Origin: Pardosa pseudoannulata
Taxonomy: Eukaryota; Arthropoda; Arachnida; Araneae; Lycosidae
DNA: 64,000 nucleotides
Direction of reading: 5' to 3'
Assembly: GCA_032207245.1 (NCBI GenBank)
Contig: CM063502.1
Coordinates: 44,143,691 to 44,207,690, forward strand
How positions within the stretch are numbered: position 1 is the stretch's first letter; each line of letters opens with the position of its first letter. This document shows, one piece after another, positions 13,545 to 25,965 of this stretch. Both the position numbers and the translations under genes were made by a program. The notes under the pieces were generated by a model. It did not search any database. It saw nothing but the letters and a program-made list of their open reading frames with translations, and was not told the origin of the DNA.

Positions 13545-14320
13545 AATTGGGAAATATAAACAAAATTATACTCTTGCAGGGTTTACCTATCTAGAGCCCC
13601 GAATAGAAAAACAGCTATAATTTTTTTTTCAAATTCGGTACTAACGAAACTTTTTGCAGTACTAACCGGTACTAACGAAGTACTATAGAATGACACCTAT
13701 GAATTTAGTGGATAGTGTAGGTGCAGGGCTGGGGAAATGTTTTTCACTGCAATAAAAAAAATGCAATAATTTTATTAGAAATTCAGTACTAACGAATTTT
13801 TTTTGGTACTTACCAGTACTAACGAATGACATCTTTGAATTTGAAAATATAAGGAAAATTATACTGTTGCGGAGCTTACTTTTCTAGAGCCTCCCCCCCA
13901 AAAAAAAATGGCTATAATTTTTTTTCAAATTTGGTACTAAAGATAATTATTGCAGTACTAACCGGTACTGGCGAACTACTATCGAATGGCATATTTGAAA
14001 CGGGGGATATCCATAGATGCGGGGATCGCATTACCACATCCCATCAATGAAAAATTTCAAGAGATTTATTTTAAATTCGGTACTAACGAAAATTTTTGCG
14101 GTACTAACCTTAAAATTATTTTTAAACTATTTTTAATTGGGAAATATAAGCAAAATTATAATTTTGCAGGGCTTAGCTTTGTAAAGCTCCGAAAAGAAAA
14201 CTGGGAATATTTTTTTTTTTCAAATTCGGTACTAAAGAAAATTTTTGCGGTAGTAACCGGTACTAACGAATGGCACCTGTGAATTTACTGAATCGTGTAG
14301 GTGCGGGGCTGGGGAAATGA
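13545..14320 (-). repeat. Satellite-like array, inverted copy of the 7.1-8.5 kb repeat
   Basis: Contains the reverse complement of the 290-bp unit: GGTACTAACGAA motifs, GGGGCTGGGGAAATG landmarks on the opposite arm, and repeated TTGGGAAATATAA.CAAAATTATA junctions at about 13547 and 14136. About 2.5 units are present, more diverged than the forward array. Unit spacing is ~300 bp (CTATAATTTTTTTTCAAAT at about 13612 and 13911). Confidence 0.88.
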
Positions 14321-14377
14321 ACGTCAGAAACAGAACTTTATAAAAATTCTTAATCTGTTATGTCTTTATCTGTTTCC

Positions 14378-14510
14378 AGTGTCTGTCTGTGTGTGTGTGC
14401 GTGTGTGTGAGATGGTGCAGTGTGAGTGCGGGAGTGAGGTGGAGAAGAGAGAAAGTGGGTGAGAGAGAATGGAAAAGAGAGAGTGGGAAAGGGGGAGGGA
14501 AACAAGTGGT
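14378..14510. repeat. TG-rich then GA-rich simple sequence
   Basis: A run of GTGTGTGT followed by GAGAGA/GGGA purine-rich sequence, about 130 bp. Short open frames here on both strands are low-complexity. Confidence 0.85.
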
Positions 14511-14545
14511 TTTAAACTAGGTCCAGTGTCAAGAAATTGGTTTAA

Positions 14546-15158
14546 TGACTTAACGCCCTTAGCTCTAGACAACCCTACAACGTGTAGTTTCGGAGTTCGT
14601 GGGTTCGAATTCCATTGTGGCACGGATGTTCGTAGCCGTTTGGAATCGGCTTTAAGCAGTAGGGCCCTGTCTCACTACCCCTCGTGTTCCAAAAAAGTAG
14701 ACAGCGGCGATCTAAACTAAACCGAACTACATGTCTATTGTTTCTCGATTTTCTTTTAGGGTGTTTCACTAGTACTTTTCTGTTTCAGTTTCGTATGAAA
14801 TTACTTGTAGAAGGTAGATATATTTCAACTGAATGTTTAGTTTGTCGAATGCGATTTTGATAATGCTAATGCTCGCCGTTCTCTGCTCTCCGCTCGTATC
14901 GTACAGGTTGGTTTATTGTGCTCATTCACATAGAGTACCAATTGAAAAAAGAATGAAATCTTCTAAAATTTGACAGAATTACATATTTTGCTTATGAGAG
15001 AATTATACTTTTAGTACAAAAAGAATATACATAAAATGAAATTATTCATTCGGAACTGAACCGAAAACAGTTATTTTTGGAGGAACTAAAACCGGAACTG
15101 AGCCGATGCATATTCTTTTAGTTGAACCGGAACGAAAAAATTACGTTTCGAAACCCTG
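14546..15158 (+). mobile_element. hAT-like non-autonomous element carrying a SINE, copy A (5' end lost)
   Basis: Begins inside the SINE-bearing part (GGAGTTCGTGGGTTCGAATT, body GTTTGGAATCGGCTTTAAGC). It then continues into the family's private 3' half: CATGTCTATTGTTTCTCGAT, ACTTGTAGAAGG, TAATGCTCGCC, CGTATCGTACAGG, CTGAACCGAAAAC. It ends TTTCGAAACCCTG, the complement of the 5' terminus CAGGGCTTCGAAC seen in copy E. The 5' half is replaced by simple-sequence DNA. Confidence 0.85.
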
Positions 15159-15254
15159 ACATAAATCCATTGACGTAATTTTCTGGATAAATATAATAAA
15201 CTAATATAATAATATTATTTCTATCAACTATTATTATTCTAATAATAATTCGAT

Positions 15255-15982
15255 AAAAATATATCGGATAAAAATATATCTTCAGTCATTTTGTTTATGT
15301 AACCAACTTATATTTTATAATTTTGTCAATTGTATAAATATCGATATGGCTACCGGAGTTCGTGGGTTCAAATCCCATTGTGGCATGGATGCTCATAGCC
15401 GTTCGGAATCGGCTTTAAGCAGTAGATCCCGGTCTCATGAACCATCGTGTAGCAAAAAAGTAGACCGTAGCGCTCCATACCAAACCAAACTACGTGTCCA
15501 TTGCTTCTCGATTTCCTGTTTTATGTTCACTCGTACTTTTCTGTTTTAGTTTCGCACGAAACTACTTGTAGAATGCAGATTTAATTCTGTTGAACATTTG
15601 AATGTTCAATAGAAACATGTCAAGTCAAACATGTCACACAACTGAACATTTGAATGTTCAGCTGTCGAATGCAATTTTGATAATGGATAACAATGCAATG
15701 TTCGCCCCTCGTATCATACATGCTGATTAACTGTATCCATTCACATAGTGTAACAATTTAAGAAAAGAATAAAATCATCTAAATTTTGATAGAATTACAT
15801 TTTTTTTTGTTTAGGATAGAGTTAAATGAGAATATACATAAAATGAAATTATTCGTTCAGGACTAAACGAAAACCGAAAACCATTATTTTTGGCAGAAGA
15901 AAACCGGAACTGAACTGATACATATTATTTAAGTTGAAACGGATCGGAAACCGGAACGAAAAAAATTACGGTTCGAAGCCTG
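15255..15982 (+). mobile_element. hAT-like non-autonomous element carrying a SINE, copy B
   Basis: Shows the pre-SINE segment (CTTCAGTCATTTTG..TATGTAACCAACTTAT), then a SINE shortened in its tRNA head (from GGAGTTCGTGGGTTCAAATC), then the same 3' half as copies A, C and E. It ends GGTTCGAAGCCTG, an inverted match to the CAGGGCTTCGAAC 5' terminus of copy E. The 5' terminus itself is not recognisable. Confidence 0.85.
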
Positions 15983-15989
15983 GGTTTAA

Positions 15990-17310
15990 TCACTTCTCTG
16001 TGTGGCATAAAATGTGAGAATTTTTTTTAACATTCCTCAATTATAACCTCTTTTAACTGTTCCTCTAAAACATTTTTATACTGTTCAAAAATCGAATGAA
16101 TTCTGATTAACTTATTTTTAAGATTCTCAAATTCAACGTACTGTGTTTTGTGTGAATCTAGTCATCCAATGCATTTTGAACTTTTAAATAATTGTGTTGA
16201 ACTTTCTCAGTACGAGGGCACTGTTAAAAAGTATTGTAGAGCCCGTGGACTAAGGGCTTAGGCGCTAATTGTTCACCATTTGTAAAATAAATAAAATTCT
16301 CAAATCGTCTCAATGCCAGGACTGGATTGTTCATCAATATATGGCCAAATATTGATATACTTTAAGTATCGGGATAACAGTATTAAATTTCTGCTCTGGT
16401 GATATGTCACCCATCAGTGCTACTGTTATTCCTCCGTGCGCAGTATCGTGGTTCGCCAAGACATCCCGAATAAGGCGATTTCACGCAGTAGGGCAAATTC
16501 TGAAATTATGACAATTCTGGCTTTAGTTTCAAACGAAAGGGTAGTTTATTTTTTGTCTATTGGCTGTTGTAAACATGAAAATGAATGGGAAGGGCATTAT
16601 AGTAGTTCGTGACGTTGCGACAGATTGTTCTATATTCCGCATATTTCAATATAAAGTACTATTTTTTCAACTTATTACATTCGATTTACGCATTTACCCC
16701 TGTACTTGATACAAACGCAAGCTAGAAAATTTGCTGTTAAAGATTATCACGTCTCTGTTCAGGTCTTTGGTAATATATCCCAATAGTTTCGATAAGTACT
16801 CGAGTCAAGACCGGACATTTGACTGCTGCGATGATGGCACAGATTTTTTTTCTGAACCTGCTACTGGTTTATTGGAATATATAAGGATATATCAAGGATA
16901 TTGATATTTGACCACAACATTCAGTAATATGTGTTGCCAGTGCACGTGTTGATATATTTCAATAACTTACTGCTTGCTTGTTCACATCTTCTACTAATAT
17001 TGGATAGAGGTGTATGGTGTTTGAGGTGACTATCAAGATAAAAAAAATTAATGCTTAGAATCGTGTTGATTGCCTAAAGTATCGTAAAATTATATCAAAA
17101 AGCAATGTTTTGCACTTTATTATTTACTGGGGATGAAAATGGCAAAATACATTGATTTGAAATGAAAGAAAGCTAAGGCTATTCAAAAATAGCAATATAC
17201 CCTACTACTTTAAAGTATTATCACGATATATCAATGATATCAATATAAGTTTTGGGAGATATTGGGATATTAAAAGCCTGATACCGTCCAGCTCTACAAT
17301 GCCACTGAAA
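15990..17310. other. Mostly unassigned; repeated GATATATC-type motifs
   Basis: 16300-17300 contains several ATTGATAT/GATATATC motifs. It ends with a segment (GATATTAAAAGCCTGATACC, then GTCCAGCTCTA) resembling part of the interspersed repeat at 22378, 36940 and 38803, so it may include a diverged relative. No credible open frame. The GC-richer patch around 16420-16490 is unidentified. Confidence 0.45.
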
Positions 17311-19948
17311 AATTATTCTCTAACTCTTTTGCGTCCGATTTCCACAATAAAGATACTGAGTATCTGTCACCTTTCATGCTTATTCCGTTATCTATTCCTT
17401 TAAGTCATTATACAGACTCTACAGTTCTCAGAGAGAATCATGTAAACAAGAAGGCTGTTTTCATGGAATTGCAAACTTTGTCGAGACCGCATAAATCTCG
17501 ATAGCTGCCGAAAGTAATCCACGCATACTAGTCCAAACAACGTGGACAGGCGCGGCCGCACTCACTATGCCCTTGACTCTCAATTTATTGCTGTTTTGTT
17601 TACCGGAAACGAAGAAATCTGCAGCTGGAAATGTTTCATACCGAAACTAAATAGAGAGAGAGATTTTAAACCAAGGGGTCGTTTAAAAGTTGAAAAAATG
17701 CAAAAGAATTATCATTTTCGACTTCCCATACCTAAAAAACTACCAATTTTACAAAACACAGTTTTTTTTTTTTTTTTAAACAAAGTTAGAACGAATTATT
17801 ATCTTTACACACATACCTTATTCATTTTTGAAACTTAAATATTTTTTCTAGAAAAAATTAATAGACACTGTTTTGCTAGCGTGCAGTACTAAAAATATAA
17901 TTAAGTGTAATCCAAACCTATTATTTTAAAACATACTACAAAATCTAAAAATAACTTTGAACCTCAATTTTTATATACTTAAAATGTGTTTTTAAAAACT
18001 ATTTGAAAAAAGTGAATTTTTTTCTTTAAAAATTTCTTTAAAAACATTTTGGTAAATATACAAAAAAAATTGAGGTTCAGTCGGATGAAAATTATATTGT
18101 ATACAACCTGTAAAAATATCATAAAAATATTAAAAAACATTTTGAAATAACATGCACGTTACATGAAAAAAAAACAGAATTTGAAATAAATCAAGTTACA
18201 GTTTTGTAAATTTAAATTTGTTTACGGTAAACAGCTAATACATTTTTATTCATAACTCCTCTCAATATTGGAATTTTTTTACGTGGATTTTTACAAAAAT
18301 TTTCAGAATTGATTTTCTTTCACAGATATTTTTTTATATAAAAAATCGAATTTTTCTGTCGATTTAACATTCTTATAACCCCTTAACCCCTTCGATGTCG
18401 AATTTTTTTAAATTTCTGCCTCAAAAAAGACACTTTTTTATTGCTGAAAATTAGTATATGTCCTATCCTGAATTCACCAATGTAAAGTATTTTTGCAGTG
18501 GGCAGTTTTTTGCCTGACCTATGGGTGGTAAAATATGTGATATCCCTCCATTAATCACCAGTTTTTCCCTGCAATGTACCAAAGTTTTATATTTTAAAAA
18601 ATACAATCTGATACTATATTTATTAACTGTTTTGAAATGAGGTGTTTAAGATAATTATCTAAATAAAAAATAATTATTAAAATTACGTAGAAAATGTTTT
18701 GGAAAAGAGATTTTCAACCTTACCGTTGAAACAGCTTTACAGTCTGCTTTGGACGTCAGAGCATAAAAACCACATTTATCACAAAACCAAAATCTTTTAT
18801 TACATATTATTTTTTGCTTACTTTGTCAAAAAAATATTGGCTATAAATATAAAAATTATCTTGAATAGTTTTTTAATTGAAATCCTAACTGATATTAAAA
18901 CATAACTATCAAACTATCAAAAACAATGTATGATGATCAAACTATAAAAAATTTCAAAACATTTCAAAAAGGAGGTAGCACTGTCAGTAAAAGCAGGAAT
19001 TTTGTAACCAGGGGTTTGCTGGCTCGAGGCTCGATCTAGGTTCATAAGTCGGCACTTAAAATAGATTCCTGGTGATGTCCTTTAATCCCCTGGATGTGAC
19101 ATCTGAACTCAATTCGGACAACACAAATGCACATATTTTGGAATGACCAACCTGCAAGAGAAAAAACGGTATTTCAGTTCCGTAAAACCCGAACTCAGTT
19201 CGTCCAATGAATTATATTTAATTTGCCATTTCTCGAATACATATCGATACTCTCCCGAGAAAAATTTGAGAGTTTTGCGCCATTTGTCAGATGATGTAAA
19301 GGTTTTATGAAATTCAGTTGAATCTGATTGACATGGAATTCATGACAATTGATATACAAAATAATATTGTTGTATTAGTGTATTATATTTATTTCATTTG
19401 ATTTACTTTGATATAATGTGAGCAGAAATTACTGTAATCCACTAACATTTCCCACATATGAGCAGTTTTCTTGGAAAGCGGTGTAAATCCATTTTGACAA
19501 AAAATTGTAAAAACGAATACAATTTACTATGAACTTTATATAAAAACGTGTTTTATATAAAATTACTAGTTTTACATAAAAATATAAAACTAGTGTAATA
19601 ACATATAGCCATACTTTTCAAATTATTCAAGTGCAAAACCTTAAATATCTCCGTGTAAAACAAAATACAACACTTTCAAAGAAAACTGCTTTAAAATGCT
19701 TACGTAAAGTAAATCGGCGACAACTGTTTTTTCAGCGAACGTCCAAGCTCAGTTCGCAATTCCTGACCGTTGAGATAATTATTAAAAAATAAATAAATAA
19801 AATAAAATAAAAGTTGATTTGATGTGATTTTGTTGAGCAATTGGAATGAAACCATAGCGACAAAAAATTCGTTCGTTTGGCATGTTTAATCTATTTTTTT
19901 CAATTGAAACAAAAAATATGCACATACAGAAGAAAGAAGGTGAGTATG
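17311..19948. other. AT-rich sequence without recognised features
   Basis: No supported gene. A GC-richer island near 17470-17640 (contains GCGCGGCCGC) lies in a 98-codon plus-strand open frame (17542-17838), but the translation resembles nothing I recognise and ends in low-complexity sequence. A short inverted CCAGGGG/CCCCTGG pair lies near 19011 and 19087. Confidence 0.45.
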
Positions 19949-19956
19949 ATTGAAAT

Positions 19957-20758
19957 CAGGGATTCGAATCAGAACTGAACTGGAAAAGAAACAAAAAACA
20001 AATAAAAAAAAAACGTTATTTTAACCGGAACACCGAAAAAAATATCGGTTTATTTCAGTTCGAGCTATCTTCAGTCATTTTATTACTGTAACCAATTTTT
20101 CAATATTTTCTATTTAATGCCAACCATATAATTATCGTCATTACATGCACATTGTGCCGAACGAAGGCTGACTGGTTTGGGCGCTGATATTCGGAAGCGG
20201 TTCATGGGTTCGAATCCCACATTGGAATGGATATTTATAGCCGTTCGGAATTGGCTTTAAGCAGTAGGTTCTGGTCTCATTAACCCATTTTGCAAAAAAG
20301 TAGACCGTAGAGCTCCAAACCAAACCAAACTCCATGTCTATCGCTTCTCGATTTCTTGTTTTGATGTTTCCTAACACATTTATGTTTCACTTTCGCATAA
20401 AACTGCTTGTAGAAGGCAGACTGAATTCAGTCGAATGTTCAGTTGTCAAATGCAATTTTGATAATGGATAACAATGCCAATGCTCGCCGCTCGTATCGTA
20501 CATGCTGGTTAATTTTATCCATTCACGTAGTGCACCAATTTAAAAAAGAATAAAATCTTCTAAACTTTGATAGAATTAATTTTTTGTTTATAATAGTTAT
20601 ATATTTGTAGTACAAATAATAATATACATAAAATAAAATTATTCATTGAGAACTGAACCGAAAACCGTTATTTTTGGCCGTACGAAAACCAGAAGTAAAC
20701 CGATATTCTTTTAGTTGAACCGGAACGGAAGCCGAAACGGTACGGGTTCCAAGACTTG
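19957..20758 (+). mobile_element. hAT-like non-autonomous element carrying a SINE, copy C
   Basis: The most complete of the 14-21 kb cluster. It starts CAGGGATTCGAATC and runs through ACCGGAACACCGAAAA and CTTCAGTCATTTTATTACTG to a SINE (about 20152-20325), then the shared 3' half (CTCGATTTCTTGTTTTGATG, GTAGAAGGCAGA, CAATGCTCGCCGCTCGTATC, GAACCGGAACGGAAGCC). It ends near GGGTTCCAAGACTTG. Flanks do not show a clear 8-bp duplication. The CAG...CTG termini and family resemblance indicate hAT, by inference. Confidence 0.87.
20152..20325 (+). mobile_element. tRNA-derived SINE captured within copy C
   Basis: B-box GGGTTCGAATCCC, body GCCGTTCGGAATTGGCTTTA and 3' end CTCCAAACCAAAC. Its left junction ACATGCACATTG and right junction CCATGTCTATCG look like a diverged target duplication. 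Because the junctions occur in copies A, B, C and E as well, the SINE was inserted once into an ancestral element. Confidence 0.9.
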
Positions 20759-20829
20759 TCATGATAAAATCCAGGAGTAAAGCGTAGACTCTTTACATTT
20801 CATACTAAATTTGGCAGTGAAAAAGTGCT

Positions 20830-20854
20830 GGATTTTTTCGTTCTGGTTCAAGTA

Positions 20855-20941
<87 letters not shown>

Positions 20942-21318
20942 TGAGTTCCGGTTTTCGTTTAGCCAAAAATAACGGTTTTCGGTTCAGTTCCGCATGAAAA
21001 ATACTATTGTATGTATATTCTTATTTGTGTTAAAATATAATTCTATCATAAACAAAAAATGTAATTCTATGAAAATTTAAAGTTATTTTTTAAAAATTGG
21101 TACATTATGTGAATTGATTGAATTAACCAGCATGTGCGAAACGAGTGGTGAGCATAGAACATTGCTATTCTTTATCAAAATTGCATTCGACGACTGAACA
21201 TTCAACTGAATTCCATCTGCCTTCTACAAGTAGTTTAATACGAAACTGAAACAGAAGAGTGCTAGGGAACATCAAAACAGGAAATCGAGAAGCGATGGAC
21301 ATTTAATGACGATTATTT
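20830..21318 (-). mobile_element. hAT-like non-autonomous element without SINE, copy D
   Basis: The reverse complement matches the 3' half of copies A-C: GATCGC-type CATCGCTTCTCGATTTCCTG, CTACTTGTAGAAGGCAGATG, CAATTTTGATAAAG, GTACCAATTTTTAAA, GGAACTGAACCGAAAACCG. Immediately upstream of CATCGCTTCTCG there is no SINE; the sequence runs directly CGTCATTAAATGTCCATCG, the empty form of the SINE target site in copy C. An (AT)n/(TG)n tract (20862-20940) interrupts its terminal part. Confidence 0.85.
20862..20940. repeat. (AT)n(GT)n microsatellite
   Basis: About 66 bp of TA dinucleotides followed by TGTGTGTGTGTG, located inside element copy D. Confidence 0.95.
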
Positions 21319-21319
21319 T

Positions 21320-22376
21320 GTAAAAAATTTCTTTTTGTACTTCGGTAACTTTTGTCATTATTCTTAGAGATGTAAAAAACCAAACTAAAATAACGTTACG
21401 AAAATAAATATGTTGTAAATGATTTTATGGTCGTATTCTTTTTTAATTGAGAATCGTTGAAATTAATTATTTTTATAATTTAGAATTCAAATTTGCATTT
21501 TAAAATGCCCTTAAGATCTTTAAGAGAGGCCAAATAGAACAATCATAAGTCTTAATGAGTCTGATGTAACTGTCGTATAACAATAACTTTGTTTTAGCAT
21601 GCAGGCGACTTCTATAAGAAAAATAAGGTTTAAGAGCAGCCTTCATTTTTCTAACTGAGTTTGTTGTTCTCAGTATGAAGCCTCGAATTTAGAGTAACAT
21701 CATTTTTTCCAGGGAATATGATTATGCTGAAGAAACATTTTTCTGGGCGAAAATTGCACATATAGCTGGATTTACCTACAAGTAAGCCAATGTTCATTAA
21801 CACCACCCCCTTTTCTAGGGTAAGGCACGGACCACAGTGAGGAGGGGCGTACGCAAGTGCACCAATCAGGCATTTGGACATATTATCGCCAATTTTTTTT
21901 GTCTTGGCAACCCTGACTCAATTTCAGAGTTATGTCGCAGGAAGCTCAAGATTCTCTTATCATTATTCTGCGATTTTTCTCCAGATAACCTGCTTAATTT
22001 AGTGCTTAGTACAAATTTAGATATGGATCCTCTTAGTAGGAGAAACTCTAAGGATTTTTAAGAACAACGAAATGTTCGTCCTGAGGTAAGAAATTTTTAA
22101 TTAATTATTTTTAGCCAGCTTTTAAAAATCAGTTTCATAATTATTAAGACTATGCGTCTACTACCAGAAAAATGGTATATTTGTCAAAAAAAAAAACTGA
22201 TTACAATTTTTTTAAATTCTTCTCTGAATTAATTTTTCTGCAAAGGATAAAAACAACTTAGGCACTATATACTATTTAATAATTAATGCGAACACGTTCT
22301 CTAATAAAAGTAAAAGTGAAATTTAGGACCTTCTAAAGAGAATCGGTGTGTGTCTGTTTAGACTTATAATTATTTG
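21320..22376. other. Unassigned; includes a GGGGCGTACGCAAG patch
   Basis: No supported gene. At 21843 GGGGCGTACGCAAG is identical to the terminus of the small hAT-like MITE at 43615, so a MITE end, probably a truncated copy, may lie here. Its inverted partner was not found nearby. Confidence 0.45.
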
Positions 22377-22377
22377 A

Positions 22378-22910
22378 CCAGGGGTAATTCTGATTTGAAA
22401 TTCTCCGATATTTCCTGTAATTTATGTGGGTTTGTATAAGAACAGATTTTTATTTCTCAGAAAGAAATTCATCCTATTCACTTAATATATCTATTGTCTT
22501 AGAATCTAGATTTATGAATGAAATGAAACAAGAAAATACACATATATTTTTCCCATATGATTAATTTCTTTTAATTTCTGAAAATTTTGAATAATATGCA
22601 TGTTAGATAAAGTAAGTAGGGAAACGATTATCCTTTTAAAATGAATATGTTGAAATTTAAAGTTATGCAACAAGATTAAGAAATTTAATTTTTGTTTCCT
22701 AGAAAATCAACAGTGTTAGTAATATTTTAAACAGAGCACTTTTGTTTTTACAACTATAATAAGGTGATATATATTAATTAGAACATATTGATATATCGAT
22801 ATTTGGTATAGCAATATTAAAATTCAGGTATCATCCAGCTTTAGTATCGACATCTGGAAATTAACCTTAATATAATTTTTTTAAACTAGTAGTGCTTATT
22901 ATTTCATGAT
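22378..22910 (+). repeat. Interspersed ~0.55-kb repeat, copy 1
   Basis: Starts CAGGGGTAATTCTGATTTGA. It shares collinear phrases with 36940-37575 and 38803-39443: TATATCTATTGTCTTAGA, ATGAATGAAATGAAA.AAGAAAAT, TTTTGAATAATATGCAT, AAGTAGGGAAACGATTATCC, CAATATTAAAATTCAGGTAT, CATCCAGCT. Non-coding. The start of copy 3 (CAGGAGTGATTCTGAT) and its end (ATAGAATCACCCG) are inverted with respect to one another, suggesting a TIR element. Confidence 0.82.
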
Positions 22911-24630
22911 TTATATAATGTCAGTGTGACATTACACAATGTATAATGACTGTTATATACATACTAGTATATGACGGGATCATTAAAATTTTTAATTTTC
23001 CAGAAATGTAAAGTACCCTATGAAGCAGGTAAACAAATGGTTTGTTTTTTGGCTGAAAAGTATCTGGTACATGCTCAATAATTTGTTTATTTTTACTGAC
23101 TGCATGTTAGTTGCCAACCTTAATTTATCTTGTCATATTACGTAATAGGATGGACAGCAGAGGTTTTAATATTGACAGTGATTATTTGGCAGTGTATATG
23201 AATGATGTCCAAAATTTAGCAGATTGATTGCAAACCATGTGGTTATGTATAAAAAACAAACACAAACGAACAAACTTCTTAATTTTCAAAAATATATAAA
23301 TTAAATGCTAGTTATTTATTAGTCAGTGAAACTGACTCCTAGACTTTTATGAAAAGAATTTGTTGTTAATACTGGTGATAAAATTTTCATTTCAACAAAA
23401 AATAATCGATGATTAAATTTAAAATTATCACAAGTACCTGATTTATTAGTTAAGCCAATTATAAAAGACAATTATTTATGTAATATTTAAGTTCTGTGAT
23501 AAAACGTATGAAAATAATGCAGACGAAATTTAATAATTTAAAATAAGGAATCAACTGCTAACTCTAACTCATGAAGAATCCAATAAGGATGCCTCTATCC
23601 ATTCCAGACCCAACCGTTTCATAAATTTGAGGACAGATGGACAGATAACTTAGGCTATTATTATATAAGGGATATGTAATGAACAATTTATCCCATTTCA
23701 AAGGGAAGAGAAAGAGAGTCCATTTTGAATTTCATGCAGCCATGGCAAAAGCATTGTTGAGCAAATAAAATTTATAGGATCAAAATGTGCGGAGTTTATT
23801 GAGGCAACTTCCCTCACAGACTTCAGTCTAAAAAACATATACATCTCGATTTTATAGTTGTAGAGGCCAACAATCAGCAGTTTTAATTGCCAGATGACGA
23901 AGTTTACTCATCACAAGTTAAAGCATTGATGCAACCAAAAGCACTAATACAACAGGATGTTTGATGGTTTGAAGCTGCCAAATGTACATGAAAAACAAAG
24001 ATACTCCCCAAAGTTGGCAGAAAAGGATAGAATTAGCCAAAAATAATTTTAAGATATACATACTGTGATGTTTAATTTAATTAATTATCATTACATATAT
24101 ATATTAAATAAAGTTTGATAGAGTTTAAAAGCAAATATTAAAATTTAAGGTAATGTAGTTATTATATTTACTTAAAGTAACTTATGTTATTTTGCCTTAC
24201 TCTTCACTTGAACCACTGCCTGAATCAAAATAAGTTAGATGTAAATGAAATTATATGTTTCAGTTATTTGTTTGGTATATTTAATAGAAACAGTCATTAC
24301 CAACACCATACCTCAGAGGGTAGCCTACGGGAAATTTTCATTGGTTAACAAAATATGTTTGTATAGATTGTTATACTGTATGACAATTATTATAATCAGA
24401 TGTATGAATTCAGTGTATGAATATATTCGTAGGAAAATAGAATCATTGCTTTGTAACAAGGTTTTAAATTTATATCTTGAATAAGTCAAAGTCAGACCCA
24501 ACCAAAATTATTTTTTGAGTACAGCCTTGATAATTACAATTCCAAAACCTTATTTACAATTATTTACATTTCTTTGAATTCTTACTTGTGGCCAATATGT
24601 GTTTCAATAATTGAATTGATATAAATTCAG
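22911..24630. other. AT-rich sequence; possible transposase debris at 23560-24010
   Basis: Around 23700-23770 a plus-strand reading gives KGKRKRVHFEFHAAMAKALL, faintly reminiscent of piggyBac-type transposase C-termini, but stop codons follow and the match is not specific. Nothing else is supported before the candidate exon at 24631. Confidence 0.35.
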
Positions 24631-24713
24631 ATGTATCTGATCTTTCTTTGAAGGATGACAGCCTCAGGAAGCTGCAGTGCATCCGTGATGTTCATGAGGA
24701 GTCCAAGGAGCCT
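24631..24713 (+). CDS. Candidate coding exon (27 full codons), unknown gene, possibly 5' of the CXXC exon
   Basis: Bounded by an acceptor (ATATAAATTCAG) and a consensus donor (CCT|GTGAGT). One frame is fully open and reads as an ordinary acidic/basic protein segment, VSDLSLKDDSLRKLQCIRDV followed by HEESKEP. GC content and codon choice (AGGAAGCTGCAG, GAGGAGTCCAAGGAG) stand out sharply from the AT-rich flanks, as a real exon would. A second possible acceptor lies at 24653 (CTTTGAAG). The exon ends in phase 0, which matches the phase in which the CXXC exon at 35809 is open, so the two may be consecutive exons of one plus-strand gene with an ~11-kb intron. I do not recognise the peptide. Intervening small exons cannot be excluded. 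Confidence 0.6.
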
Positions 24714-25499
24714 GTGAGTATTAATTTCGAACAATTTTTTTTGCATGATTTGAATGACTTAAAAACCAAGCACCCTATTGCTTTAAACTTTTAAATTTCT
24801 ATTGTGCATTTGTTGTGTGATGACCTTAAGCAAAGTGTTCCTGACTTTGGTTATGGCCTGGAAACTTTGCTCCTTTTCCAACAACATAACCTAGATAGAA
24901 AACACCTTTATGTCTAGGGACCTTTGCTTACTCAGCACTAGGCAACATTCTCATAACTAGAGAATTGCAGGTTTGGAGCCCAAGTCAGCCTAAGATCAAC
25001 TGTGTTTGTTAGAGGTGACTGGGGAATGTAAAATATGTGCGTGGTCACAATGCCCCCCAAGTTGACCAAAAAAACACTTGATATATCTTTTACATTACAC
25101 TGAAGGGACAATGATGGCTTTCCTCTCCTGTCCGGTCCTTTTTTAGTGCTATTTCATTTGATTTTGTGAATGAAAAGTAAATATCCTACTGATATTGCTT
25201 GTAATCATGTGTAATAACTCTTTAAGCATCATGCTGTAAAGAATACTTTCTTGTTAACAAATAAATTCGTACTGAAGCTCTAATAAGGAACCGTACTAGT
25301 AATTCTTTAGCTTTGGTTTTTAATGCTAATACTTTATATCTCATATAATCATATAAATGATTATACTAATTACATAGAAATATATGTATATTGCATATAC
25401 AAAACCAACAAACCATATCAGAATTTATTGAATATTTGGCCGTTCCGAATGCTATTAACCAATCATTCACAAACTTAAGTTTATTTTTTAAATCGTTAC

Positions 25500-25665
25500 T
25501 TTAACTGCTACAAAAACACTATATCCTGTTCCAAATCAAGATTTTGACTGCTACAAAAATGCTTTCTCCTGCTCCAAATTTTAAGTTTTGCTCCTACGAA
25601 AATGCTTTTTCCTGCTACAAATTTAAAGTTTTGCTGCTCCGAAAACTGCTACGAAATGCTTGAAG
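25500..25665 (+). repeat. Minisatellite, ~55-bp unit
   Basis: Three to four copies of a unit built on CTGCTACAAAAATGCTTTCT and CCTGCTCCAAATTTTAAG. The array ends in GGGGCGCAACATCTCTG. Located inside the putative host intron. Confidence 0.8.
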
Positions 25666-25727
25666 GGGCGCAACATCTCTGTATGAGGTATTAAAATCTT
25701 TATGGTTGAGTTGACATTCATGCCAAT

Positions 25728-25965
25728 TTGAATGGATTTGATTTGGTTCACTCTGTGAGATTGTATAGTGTCATGGGAAAACTATGGGGTTTTGAGTTCA
25801 TTTTAGATTGTCCAGATTTGGGTCACATTGTAAGAATGTATGGTTGCATAAGATAACTGTGGGGAGAGTTAATGTTAGATTGCACTTATTTGGGTCCACA
25901 TTGTAAGATTGCTTGGTTGTTGAATGTGGAAAAATGTGGTTTCAATAGGGGAGATTGTGCCCTGG
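25728..25965 (+). repeat. Minisatellite, ~75-bp unit
   Basis: Three diverged copies of a unit beginning ATTTGGGTCACATTGTAAGA, each followed by a TGGTTG...AACTGTGGGG-type segment. It lies directly downstream of the 55-bp array. Confidence 0.75.

Noticed and set aside
17542..17838. 98-codon open frame starting in a GC-rich patch
   Set aside because: No recognisable motif, no splice context, and the end is homopolymer-rich; below the standard for a gene call.
23560..24010. piggyBac-like transposase remnant
   Set aside because: Only one short stretch resembles the family; the surrounding frames have many stops and no catalytic motif.
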